In this document: positions 8,078 through 16,353 of the stretch, piece after piece
How positions within the stretch are numbered: the first letter of the stretch is position 1
How the letters are laid out: the number at the start of each line of letters is the position of its first letter
Source: Jimgerdemannia flammicorona
Lineage: Eukaryota > Mucoromycota > Endogonomycetes > Endogonales > Endogonaceae
Length of the DNA stretch: 16,684 bases
Reading direction: 5' to 3'
NCBI GenBank assembly: GCA_003990745.1
Contig: RBNI01003096.1
Coordinates: 1-16,684, forward strand
Translations under genes and position numbers: made by a program
The notes under the pieces: model-generated
What the model was told of the DNA's origin: nothing
Databases searched by the model: none
The model's input: only the letters and a program-made list of their open reading frames with translations

Positions 8078-8960
8078 ATGGCAAACCAACAGATTCTAGA
8101 CCTTACAGCCCAGGTAGCCATAATGGCAGCAACCATTACTGCCTTAGCTGAACAGACCCGACCTATAAAAAATCTGAGTCTACCTACCTTCAATGGTACT
8201 GCACAAGAAGTTGAAAGCTTCATTAGTATAGTTGACACCAACTTCAAAGCCAATCAATGGACCAATGAATGAGTCGCTAACCATGTTCTGACAAACAATT
8301 AAGACTACACTCTGGAACAACACTTTGATACCACTACAGCCTATGTCCATCAAGTTGTTATATTCTTCCAAGAACCTGCTGAAGAATGGTAGTGAACCCT
8401 TCCCGAAAAACCCCTCACATGGGACACCTGATCTGCAGTAGTTGCTCAGAATATAGCAAATAATGCCCCAGGATATGTAGACCATCCTGCAGCCCCTGGA
8501 CTTAAACAACTCATGATTGCTCAATATCACAGTGAAACTATGATCGCTGAATCTCGAGTAAAACTCTGCAACCTCAAATTTGATGTACATGGCAAGGAGG
8601 AATTCGAAACCTTCTGTACAAAACTTGAGTCACTCCTGAACACTGTTGGCCTAGGATATATTGCCAATGATAAAGCATGAAATAGTACAAGAGCAGATCA
8701 TTTATTCGATGCCCTGCCTGAATGGCTTACTAGAAAAATCCGAGAACAAGGATGCCCAGTTGGTTGTGACCACCAACAATGGTGCCTTGCAAGGATCAAG
8801 ACTATGATCAAGCAGATCCTAACAGCTGGACCTATTCTGCCTCGAAGACAATTCAACAACAAGGAAAAGACTTGGACCAAGAAAGAAGAACCCAAGTATG
8901 AAGCCTCCTGAGCTCCCTCATCATCCACTCCATCGACACCCAGAAATCATGAACCCACCC
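8078..8960 (+). pseudogene. Gag capsid-like region
   Basis: Starts at a real ATG (MANQQILDLTAQVA, a likely short coiled coil) and then gives LSLPTFNGTAQEVESFISIVD, the pattern of the start of Ty3/Gypsy Gag (P-F-G-...-FL/I). Later blocks fit Gag as well: KFDVHGKEEFETFCTKLESLL and DALPEWLTRKI. The region ends in a basic linker (PRRQFNNKEKTWTKK). Gag forms the particle that packages the RNA. In-frame stops are at 8270, 8300, 8390, 8393, 8429, 8678 and 8909, the densest cluster in the element. Confidence 0.8.
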
Positions 8961-9019
8961 AGCCGAGTACCTTCAAGAAACTCACTAAAGGCAAAAGGAA
9001 TGAACTTAGAAGAAGCGGA

Positions 9020-9070
9020 GCATACTTCTATTGCCAAAAGACAGGACACATGGCCAGTACCTACCCTAAC
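9020..9070 (+). pseudogene. Nucleocapsid CCHC zinc knuckle, both outer Cys lost
   Basis: Reads AYFYCQKTGHMASTYPN. The family pattern is C-x2-C-x4-H-x4-C; here the first and last Cys positions are Tyr (TAC at 9023-9025 and 9062-9064), each one G-to-A step from TGC. The inner Cys (9032-9034) and His (9047-9049) remain. The knuckle binds packaged RNA in working elements; this copy could not hold zinc normally. It is in frame with both Gag and the dUTPase that follows. Confidence 0.88.
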
Positions 9071-9142
9071 CGAAAACTCTGAACAGCAACACGAGCAACT
9101 GTTATCACTCTGCACCACCTCAACAATCTGATAACCAGAATA

Positions 9143-9551
9143 CTAGACTTTGTCAAGTTAAGACAAACTGCTAAGACCCCAAGCAAAGGAAGTCAAAAAG
9201 CAGCAGGATATGATCTGTATACAGCCGAAGAAGCTACAGTCTCTAACTGAGAAGTCAAACAAGTCTATACAGGAATCAGCATCCAAATCCCTGAAGGACA
9301 TGTTGGAAGAATATGCTGTCGCAGTAGCCTAGCATTGAAAGGACTCTCAATAGAAGGAGGAGTCATTGACGAAGATTACACAGATGAAATTATTGTCCTC
9401 ATCTGAAACCACAGTTGGACACCCTTCAAGATCCCTATAGGCTTCTGTATCGCTCAGATCCTATTCGAAAAAATCGAGTCAAACCTGACAGTCAAGGAAG
9501 TCCCTGAACTACTGCCCACCATCCGAGGATCCAAAGGATTTGGTTCATCAA
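9143..9551 (+). pseudogene. dUTPase domain (dUTP diphosphatase) inside the polyprotein
   Basis: All five motifs of trimeric dUTPases occur in order and spacing: motif 1 AAGYDLYT (9203 on), motif 2 GRICCRSSLALKG (9305 on), motif 3 GVIDEDYTDEI (9359 on, catalytic Asp at 9368-9370, Tyr at 9377-9379), motif 4 GFCIAQILF (about 9440), motif 5 RGSKGFGSS (about 9524-9550). Length is about 136 residues, normal for the family. The enzyme hydrolyses dUTP to dUMP and pyrophosphate and so limits uracil in new DNA; in some retroviruses it helps copying in cells with high dUTP. Two TGA stops (9248, 9404) inactivate it. Position between nucleocapsid and protease is as in betaretroviruses. dUTPase-bearing fungal Metaviridae have, to my knowledge, been reported from Phanerochaete. 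Confidence 0.94.
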
Positions 9552-9569
9552 ACAAGGCCCCAGTCCAAC

Positions 9570-9796
9570 CTACTGTGAACAAAGAAGAACAATTCTATAA
9601 GAAAATCGAAGATGGATATGTACCAAGTGGCTGATGTCCCCATGGCATTGGAATGTACTCTTCCCAAATGATTGATAATTGCTTCTCTTGTGTCAACAAA
9701 CTGGCTCAAAGAAGAACCAATAGAAGGAAAGCTCCTACAAATGAAATCACCACCATTGGATCAGACAAACTGCTTACACTTAAAGCTTTTATCAAC
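9570..9796 (+). pseudogene. Linker between dUTPase and protease with a Cys/His cluster
   Basis: In-frame segment with the pattern C-x-H-x12-C-x2-C: Cys 9635-9637, His 9641-9643, Cys 9680-9682, Cys 9689-9691, followed by a basic patch (QRRTNRRK). This could be a second zinc-binding nucleic-acid module, but I know no named family with this spacing. A TGA lies just before the first Cys (9632) and another before the protease (9797). One decayed copy cannot show whether the cluster is conserved. Confidence 0.45.
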
Positions 9797-9799
9797 TGA

Positions 9800-10150
9800 G
9801 CACCTGTCAAGATCATGATAGACAGTAGTGTCTCAGACAACTTCATCAATGAAGAAACAGCCAACAGACTCAAGGTCTTCACCTCTCCAGTGCAACAAAC
9901 TCAAGCAGTTGCTACAGCTGATGGAACCTCACATATCATTAGCAAGGAAGTCTGCAATCTACCCTTCCGAATTGGTGACTACCAAGTACATGTTACCCTT
10001 CAAATTGTACCACTCCCTGATAACAAAATAATCCTTAGAACTCCATGGTTGAAACAAGAGAACCCCATGATCGATTGGGTAAACCATTCTCTGACCATCA
10101 AGAAAGGATGCCACAACTTCAAACTGCAAGGTGAAAAGGACTCACTCAAC
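9800..10150 (+). pseudogene. Aspartic protease domain of Pol
   Basis: Retropepsin-like pattern: VKIMIDSSVSDNFIN with the catalytic Asp at 9821-9823, a flap-like segment after it, then KIILRTPWLKQENPMIDW, which matches the I-LG-PWL-NP-IDW block of Ty3/Gypsy proteases. The active-site triad is DSS instead of the usual DSG/DTG, and ILGTPWL has become ILRTPWL; both are single G-to-A steps from Gly codons. The protease cuts the polyprotein into its working parts. The open stretch runs on to the TGA at 10370. Confidence 0.88.
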
Positions 10151-10369
10151 TCTAGTGACCCTGGACCAAAGATCACCCACATCAACAAGCTACAACTCAA
10201 GAGATTAGCCAAGAAATGCCCTCTCTTTGCTATCTCCATCCATCCATCCAAAGGAGAACCTGAGAACTCTGAAGAAGACTTTTCCAAAGTTGATAGCCAT
10301 GTCAGACCACTACTCCAGAAATTTCGAGACATATTTCCGAAGAAACTCCTGAAAGGCCTACCTCCCAAA

Positions 10370-11330
10370 TGAGCAGTAGACCATGCCATCAAGACTATTC
10401 CAGATGCCAAGCCTGCCTTTAAGTCAATCTACCACATGTCTCTGAGAGAAATCGATGTACTCAAAAAAGAAATTGACAAACTCCTGGAACAAGGATTCAT
10501 CAGACCCAGTTTATCACCCTATGGTACACCAGTCCTCTTTGTTGTCAAGAAAGGAGAAGACCTGTGAATGTGCATTGATTACCATGACCTCAATGAACAG
10601 ACTATTAAGAACTATTGCCCACTACCCAGAATCGATGAAATATTCGATAGGCTTACCAACCCACAATTCATGAGCTCCTTTGACCTGCAAAATGGTTACT
10701 GGCAAATTGCCATGAAAGAAGAAGACATCTATAAGACAGCCTTCTGAACCCGCTATGGACATTTTGAATTCCTGGTTATGCCCATTGGCTTAACTAATGC
10801 TCCTGCAACCTTCTAGACATTGATGAATACCATTCTGCATCCATACCTGGACAAATTCATTATTGTCTATATTGATGACATTCTAGTCTTCAGCAAAACC
10901 CTAGAGGAACATCTTGAACACCTGGAGCTAGTACTACTGAAACTCTGAGAAAACTGACTCTTTGCAAAACTCAGCAAGTGAGAATTCCTTCTGAAAGAAA
11001 TTCAGTTCCTTGGATACATAGTTACACCAAATGGAATCAAAGTAGACCCCAGCAAAATCTCCACAATCAAAGACTGGCCCAGACCCAAGAAGCTGAAAGA
11101 CCTCCAGTCATTCCTAGGATTAGCAAACTATTATAGATGATTTGTTGCCAACTTCGCTAAAATCGCCACTGCCTTTACCCAAATGACCAAGTACAGTAAG
11201 AAAGAAGAACAACCCTGGACTATGAAACAAGAGAAAGACTTCAACAATCTTGTAAATTGGGGACCTGAACAAGATACTGCCTTCCAAGCACTGAAGGATG
11301 CTTTGATAACCACTCCAGTACTTCAAGTGG
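10370..11330 (+). pseudogene. Reverse transcriptase domain of Pol
   Basis: Clear Ty3/Gypsy RT: AVDHAIKTIPDAKP, GFIRPSLSPYGTPVLFVVKK, MCIDYHDLNEQTIKN, PLPRIDEIFDRL, SSFDLQNGYWQIAM, TRYGHFEFLVMPIGLTNAPATF, the catalytic box YIDD at 10868-10879, and FLGYIVTPNGIKVDPSKI, then the connection FLGLANYYR. Stops at 10370, 10565, 10745, 10814, 10946, 10955, 10979 and 11138 fall mostly at expected Arg or Gln positions (for example F-Gln-LM-N at 10814, CAG to TAG). The two active-site Asp residues are intact. Confidence 0.96.
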
Positions 11331-11700
11331 CAAATTCTGCCCTACTATATGAAGTTACCACTGATGCCTCTGATCTAGCTCTTGGAGCAGTACTCATGTA
11401 AGAAGGACACCCTGTGGCCTATCACTCCTGTAAGTTCAGTGATGCTGAAATCAACTATGCAACTCACGAGAAGGAAATGTTAGCCATTGTAGACACCCTG
11501 ATCAAATGGCAACCATACCTAGAAGGAGCACACTTCACCGTATTGACTGACCACAAGTCATTAGTCAATATCAAGACCCAGACTACCCTTTCTCGAAAGC
11601 AAGCCAGATGGATGAAAGTCCTCACTAATTTTGACTATGAAATCCAGTACCGCCCTGGCAAAGAAAACATTGTTGCTGATGCAATCTCTAGACCACCCAT
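11330..11700 (+). pseudogene. RNase H domain of Pol
   Basis: Catalytic pattern TTDASDLALGAVL (Asp at 11363-11365), NYATHEKEMLAIV (Glu) and TVLTDHKSL (Asp), followed by RWMKVLTNFDYEIQYRPGKENIVADAISR, the usual end of Ty3/Gypsy RNase H. It degrades the RNA strand of the hybrid during copying. One in-frame stop (TAA 11399-11401) breaks it; otherwise this is among the best preserved parts of the element. Confidence 0.94.
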
Positions 11701-11879
11701 TGAAGAAGTTATCCAAACTCTCACCCTGGTTACAAACTCCATCATGGAACAAATTATTACAGTATGTGCTGATGATAAGGAAGCTCAAGCACTCTGAGAA
11801 ATCCTGAACAGTGATGATGCTGAAAAGCATACCTGGTATAACCAATACCAACTTAGGGACAATACTATCTACTACAAGG

Positions 11880-12960
11880 ACAGATTGTATGTTCCAAACA
11901 ACCGAGACCTCCGAAAGACTATCCTATTCAAATGTCATGATGCCCCTACAGCTGGTCACTTAGGATTTGATAAATGCTATGAAGTCATCTCTCGAAACTT
12001 CTATTGGCCCCGAATGGCAGATCAACTCAAGACCTACATCACTTCCTGTGATGCCTGCCAACAGAACAAGTCCTCAACACTAGCAAAACCTGGCCTACTC
12101 CACCCTATTCCAGTACCATCCACAAATTGGGAACAAGTCTCTATAGACTTCATTGTACAACTACTCTAATCCAAGAATGGAAAAGATGCAATTGTTGTCT
12201 TTGTGGACTATCTCAGCAAACAAGCTCACTTTGTACCAACCACCATCACTGCAACAGCACCAGATATAGCCACACTCTTATTTGACAACATCTTCCACTA
12301 TCATGGTCTCCCTAAGATTATTGTTAGTGACTGAGACCCGAAATTCACCAGCCATTTTTGGAAAGCCCTCCATGTGCACCTTGGAACAAAACTTGCACTA
12401 TCCACAGCCTTTCACCTCGAAACTAATGGCCAAACTGAAAGAATGAACCGAACTCTGGAATAAATGCTAAGGAACTATGTTTCCTACAGACAAGATGATT
12501 GGCACAAACACCTCACTGCAGTTGAGTTTGCCTATAACAACAGCAAGCAAGCCTCTCTTGGAATGACCCCATTCTTCGCCAATACTGGACAAAACCCAAA
12601 CACCCCTCTGACACTCATCCGAACCATTGAAGAACCCTCCACAGTCGAAGCTGTTGAAGAATTCTTACTCCGAATGTGTAATCTAAGCCAGATCGTAATT
12701 GAGAATTTATCACGAGCTCAAGAACAACAGTCACAGTATGTTAACCAACATTACTGAGAAGAAACCTTCAATATTGGAGAAAAGGTCCTATTAGACATCC
12801 AAGGATACCGAGTTGACAACCTCAAGCACAGACCATTTACAAAGCTGAACAGCAAGTTCATTGGACCATTTGAAGTCATTTCACAAGTCTCCCCAACCTT
12901 CTACAAATTGGCGCTACCAGATACCATTAAGATTCACCCAGTCTTCAATGTCTAATGTCT
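11880..12960 (+). pseudogene. Integrase domain of Pol
   Basis: The N-terminal zinc site is HHCC: His 11936-11938 and 11957-11959, Cys 12047-12049 and 12056-12058. The catalytic core is a textbook D,D-35-E: Asp 12146-12148 (SIDF), Asp 12329-12331 (IIVSD), Glu 12437-12439 (NGQTERMN), with 60 and 35 residues between. The C-terminal part has the GPF/Y module (FIGPFEVISQV, YKLALPDTIKIHPVFNV). Stops are at 12167, 12332, 12461, 12755 and 12953. Integrase inserts the DNA copy; the 5-bp duplication fits it. Confidence 0.95.
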
Positions 12961-13045
12961 CAAATGATACAATGACAATGATGATGAACTATTCCTGAAC
13001 CGAACTACAAAACCACCTGCACCTGTCATTATCAATGACCAGGAA

Positions 13046-13200
13046 GAATATGAAGTTGAACAAATCCTCAACAAACATAGCCACAAGAACCACCCTGAGT
13101 ACCTCATCAAATAGAAAGGTTATCCGATCCATGATGCAACATGGGAACCCAAGACCAATCTCCAGAATGCTACCAACTTAGTTCAGAAATATGATTCCTT
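13046..13200 (+). pseudogene. Chromodomain at the end of integrase
   Basis: Reads EYEVEQILNKH..., then PEYLIK-stop-KGYPIHDATWEPKTNL, the chromodomain pattern. In working chromodomains an aromatic cage (Tyr, Trp, Tyr/Trp) holds methylated histone H3; here the Trp before KGY is TAG (13112-13114), one G-to-A step from TGG. The Tyr at 13049 and Trp at 13142 remain. In chromoviruses this domain steers insertion to heterochromatin, which fits insertion of this element into an older repeat. The frame ends at TGA 13208-13210. Confidence 0.92.
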
Positions 13201-13210
13201 GAACAACTGA

Positions 13211-13640
13211 ACACTGAATACTCCTGCACCTATCAGTACACAATATATATTATCCTCTTGAACATTATAATTATCACGAACCTAATCAAGAACTCAGCAA
13301 GACAGAACAAAAGAATACCGACCTTCTGGAAAAATAGCAAAACTGAAAGCAAGCCTATTCTCCCTGTACCACTGGTGGGAAACAAGGCATAGACATTTAA
13401 GAAGATTCCTTAGAGGAAATTCTCCAGCAGTGAATGACATCAGAATCACTTCCAGCACACGGCATTGAACACATGACCCTGTAACATGTAAATCCAATAC
13501 GTTAGGCGACTGTACTACGAGCATGCCACTTTCTGAAAAAATGGACTTTACTGGACTTTTGACCTCCCAAACAGTGTAATAACACTAGAACAAAATTAGA
13601 AGGCCCCGACGAGGACATCGAAAGCTAAGAAGGGGAGAGT
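13211..13640 (+). other. Untranslated stretch between pol and the right LTR
   Basis: About 430 bp with no frame longer than a few dozen codons that I can support. It carries scattered stops in the pol frame soon after 13210, some AT-rich DNA, and ends in the purine tract. The short GAAGGCCCCGACGAGGACAT just before the tract is noticeably more GC/CpG-rich than its surroundings, a CpG-bearing island that escaped decay; I see no clear function. Confidence 0.6.
13627..13639 (+). other. Polypurine tract
   Basis: AAGAAGGGGAGAG, thirteen purines, separated by one T from the TGTAAG start of the right LTR. This is the plus-strand primer position in LTR retrotransposons and independently fixes the LTR boundary. 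Confidence 0.85.
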
Positions 13641-13852
13641 TGTAAGCGTATAACCTCCAAGCCACAGAAATCACACATCACCCTCTTAACAAGCTACAGA
13701 AATCACATGCAACCTCTGAACAAATCTGGAAATCACCTGTACAATCATGAAGCTAAGTCAAACAGAAGTCACAGTGTACAAAGCTGAGTCAATACGAAGT
13801 CACAGAACACAAGGTTCACACAAATGGAATCTTACCAATCAAGAACAGATGC

Positions 13853-13859
13853 ATATATA
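13853..13859 (+). promoter_or_regulatory. Upstream TATA-like box, right LTR
   Basis: ATATATA, 70 bp before the ATG at 13929, matching the left LTR copy. In this LTR it would allow the frame to be read independently of the full-length RNA. Confidence 0.45.
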
Positions 13860-13928
13860 CTGAGCTCTGAGATATGTCGAAACAGAGAACCAAAACAAAT
13901 AACAACCACAACTTCCAAACATACAAAC

Positions 13929-15026
13929 ATGACCACCGAGATCTACAACCGCATCTGTGCTGACATTTGGAATGCTATTGTCAACCGAGCCACACCCTCT
14001 CTGCCCCTCATGAATATCCATAGCCTCGCACCCCTCTACTTCGTGGAAGCCCGATAGAACACTCTGACCATGCTTAATGAGGCCCACCGGATCAGACAAA
14101 TCTCAAGCTACTACCAGATCAGCTGCCTTCTAGAAGACATGGTCAAACACCACCATGATACAGACATTACTCAGATGTCTCAACACTAGAAGCTTATCGC
14201 CCACAAATACCAAGAACTCTTCTACGAGTATAGCACCTTTATTCCCCACCTCTGAGTTACTACTAGCAAAATAGTTGCTACCCTGTCCTATGGCCAAATC
14301 AACGACATGATATAAGAACTCAACCACAAGTATCTTGAGTATGTTCAGACTACCAACAGAACCTTCCTGCACCCTGATGACCATATCCTGCAAATGCCCC
14401 AAGTTGGATATGCCATGAAGGATATCTATGATATAATTAACTTTGATGAAGATGAAGCAGAAGACAATGATCCCTCTGACACTGATATGACCTCAAGCCA
14501 AGGATCTCTACCAACTCTGATCATACTGCCAACCTTGCCGATGAACTTACAACAGTTCATAACCACATACAAGACTTATTGAGACAATGATCACTGGCAT
14601 GAATACCAACCTACATTTACCTCCGATTATTTCAACTACAACGAAGAGACCAGAGAACACAACCTGTACCTTCAGACAACTCTCGAAATCGAACCAACAA
14701 CTCCATCACCTGAGTACGAGCGACATGAACCACAGCCATCAGCTTACTACAACCCTATGACTCATAGTGCTGTAACCTATAGAAGGTATACAGACAATGA
14801 ATCCAATGAAAGCAAAAATGATGTACCACTTCTTCACCCACCAACACCTTATCCAGCATATGAGACAGATGATGCTATCCTGTAGGATGGAGATGAAGTT
14901 CCAATGTATTATTACCTCAGCCAACAAGGAGAAGTAATCTGCAAACCTCTCTTCCTAGATGACTACTTCATCAGAGATGATATCATCAATGGTGATGTCA
15001 TCGAAGACTATCCAGACAGTGCCTAA
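13929..15026 (+). pseudogene. LTR-embedded reading frame, right copy (unknown protein)
   Basis: Same frame as at 5341-6437; here 1,098 bp, exactly 366 codons including the TAA at 15024-15026, with no indel. Stops at 14055, 14187, 14253, 14313, 14580 and 14883. At 14055, 14187, 14313, 14580 and 14883 the left LTR has TGG, CAG, CAA, TGG and TGG, so these are G-to-A or C-to-T damage. The TGA at 14253 is shared and either predates insertion or arose at the same site in both copies. The frame lies about 720 bp after the end of gag-pol, so on genomic RNA it would be a 3'-most frame, the position of accessory genes in some retroviruses (for example sag in the U3 of mouse mammary tumour virus). That is a comparison of position only; no similarity is claimed. 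Confidence 0.65.
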
Positions 15027-15215
15027 ACCTATAAATAGCTTAGCAGTCATAGTATAGTTAGATTAGCTTTGTACAACATGACTGTGAACTGACTCAGCAG
15101 TCAGATGATCTCTTGACATGTCAGATCACACTTATACTACATGACTGCATTCTGACTCAGCAAAGCACTTAGTGCTACATCCATATCTAGCCTAGTCCAG
15201 ATAGCCCCTCACTAG

Positions 15216-15223
15216 TATAAATA
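15216..15223 (+). promoter_or_regulatory. TATA box (TATAAATA), right LTR
   Basis: Copy of the left LTR promoter. In the 3' LTR it could drive read-out transcription into the flanking LINE, antisense to ORF1. Confidence 0.6.
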
Positions 15224-15340
15224 CCCCCTCCCCCAGACCTCAGAATCTCAGACCTAAACAATCTGAACACAACTCCTGAGCACTTCCTCACAATATCCCT
15301 TCACATAAATACTTCTAGTATAGCAATATCATGAATAGCA

Positions 15341-15346
15341 AATAAA
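15341..15346 (+). terminator. AATAAA poly(A) signal, right LTR
   Basis: Same signal in the 3' LTR, where the genomic RNA and any transcript of the LTR reading frame would end. Confidence 0.55.
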
Positions 15347-15704
15347 CCTATTTAATAACCCACAAACTACTCTTAAGTAAATCTGCTCCCCATTAGGTCC
15401 CACTCCTAACCCCATTACGAAATTTCCTAATTGGGTATTGTCTGCAGCGATACGCCAATTCAACTAAGCTGGTCTTAGTTTCTCAAACTTCCTGAAATAC
15501 GGAAAATCCTGAACATCCAGAACTAGTCCGAAAAAGGACTTTGGTTGAGACATCAACCCGATCTTGAAATCAATAAGCATAGAGGATATACTCCATACAA
15601 AATTGATCTTGACCATAAGAAAACGGTCTTTCAGAATATCCAGAACTTCCAGAAAACCCTTCCAGAACTACGTAATGGTTACTCTAAAAAGCAACCCTCT
15701 TACA

Positions 15705-15709
15705 CATCT
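15705..15709. repeat. Target site duplication, right copy (catct)
   Basis: Five bases after the TTACA end of the right LTR. Counting the duplication once restores the LINE ORF1 frame across the gap; the C/T difference would fall at the third position of a Leu codon on the minus strand and would be silent. Confidence 0.85.
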
Positions 15710-16353
15710 AGTGGGCCGACTTCCTCAAAGCCCACCTCAACCCCCTCCAGACCCTTCAAAAACTTCACCGAAGCCGCCCCAGCCACCTGCTTCGACACAA
15801 GCCCCAGAACCATCCTTGTCGTCATCACCAAGCCCCAGAAGTACAAGGTCACCACAAACTCCAAGATCAACTTCTTGAGTAATGGTGCCACTGCCAGTCC
15901 CATCATACCATCTGCCAGGTCCCCCTTCTGCATCAGGATCCTCTGCCCCACCTGGCCATCAGCTGTCACATCTCTTTTTTTTTTCTGATTAGCTATCATG
16001 CTACCATCAGCAGTCTTGCCACTACCCCCAGCAGTCCCTCTACTTCCCCCACCTCTCACTAGTGAAGGCCCAGCTCCCCCAGCATCCTCAGCCTTCTGCT
16101 TCCCCTTCCCTCCTGTCTGATCTCTGTAGGCTCTTATCGGCCAGCCCCCAGTCCTCAGTGTATCTGCAAAGCTCCTCCCCTGCCGCTCTCCAGCCCCTCC
16201 ACCAGTGCCACCTCCACTACCTGAGCTGCCCAGTCCACTCGAGGCACCAAAAGACCCCATTCCCAGCCCATGCCCCCTTCCAACATGCTGCCAGTTGAAG
16301 GCCCTAGGTCCACCTGACCTAGTATGTGTGTCAGCTTGCTTGCTGCTTGACAT
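15705..16353 (-). pseudogene. LINE ORF1, N-terminal part, interrupted by the LTR element
   Basis: This is the N-terminal part (about 216 codons) of the LINE nucleic-acid-binding protein, which in characterised LINEs coats the element RNA. I chose the ATG at 16353 (MSSSKQADTHTR...) because the only upstream extension begins at a non-ATG codon. The first ~130 residues are low complexity and rich in Gly and Ser, probably disordered, with a basic patch (NQKKKRDV) encoded over a 10-T run (15975-15984 on the plus strand). No stop codon occurs in this part. Reading is broken at 15705 by the LTR element. A run of apparent residues past that point comes from LTR DNA and is not part of the protein. The continuation lies at 5047-3662. 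Confidence 0.8.

Larger units (their letters stand above)
6938..13210 (+). pseudogene. Gag-dUTPase-Pol polyprotein, single frame with 32 premature stops
   Basis: All recognisable domains lie in one frame (codon starts equal 2 modulo 3) from the U5 of the left LTR to TGA 13208-13210, so this was a single fused Gag-Pol. From 7133 there are 32 premature stops: 23 TGA, 6 TAA and 3 TAG, and no frameshift. In conserved blocks the TGAs often stand where Arg is expected (SD-Arg-DPKF in integrase, AF-Arg-TRYGH and L-Arg-MCIDY in RT). CGA is a common surviving Arg codon, so CGA-to-TGA at CpG is the likely origin. The true start is unclear: there is no in-frame ATG between the LTR end and 8078, while the frame is open upstream through the primer site. 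An in-frame ATG at 6863 reads ACG in the other LTR and is followed by TAGs at 6887 and 6935. Confidence 0.93.
5053..15704 (+). mobile_element. Ty3/Gypsy chromovirus with dUTPase and very long LTRs, defective
   Basis: A full-length LTR retrotransposon of 10,652 bp: two 2.06 kb LTRs (5053-7115 and 13641-15704), an iMet-like primer binding site just after the left LTR, one gag-pol frame, and a purine tract just before the right LTR. The order RT-RNase H-integrase marks Ty3/Gypsy (Metaviridae), and the chromodomain after integrase marks the chromovirus branch. A dUTPase between nucleocapsid and protease is an uncommon extra. It is flanked by catcc (5048-5052) and catct (15705-15709), a 5-bp target duplication with one C/T difference. 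It inserted into ORF1 of an older LINE of opposite orientation. It has 32 premature stops in gag-pol and is not autonomous now. Confidence 0.97.
13641..15704 (+). repeat. Right (3') LTR, 2,064 bp
   Basis: Direct copy of the left LTR, starting one base after a 13-base purine tract and ending TTACA. Its reading frame (13929-15026) has no frameshift. Second TATA box at 15216-15223, AATAAA at 15341-15346. In this copy the genomic RNA would end, so the reading frame in its U3 would form the last coding part of the full-length RNA. Confidence 0.97.

Noticed and set aside
7133..13210. Alternative genetic code, with UGA read as an amino acid, to explain the many TGAs
   Set aside because: TGAs fall at sites where the family has Arg and others where Trp or other residues fit. 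TAG and TAA stops occur too, and the LTR pair shows TGA opposite CGA and TGG. Point damage explains all of it.
15545..15988. 147-codon plus-strand frame running out of the right LTR
   Set aside because: Its first part is the U5 continuation of the gag frame; after 15704 it runs into LINE DNA by chance. It also begins at TTG, not ATG.
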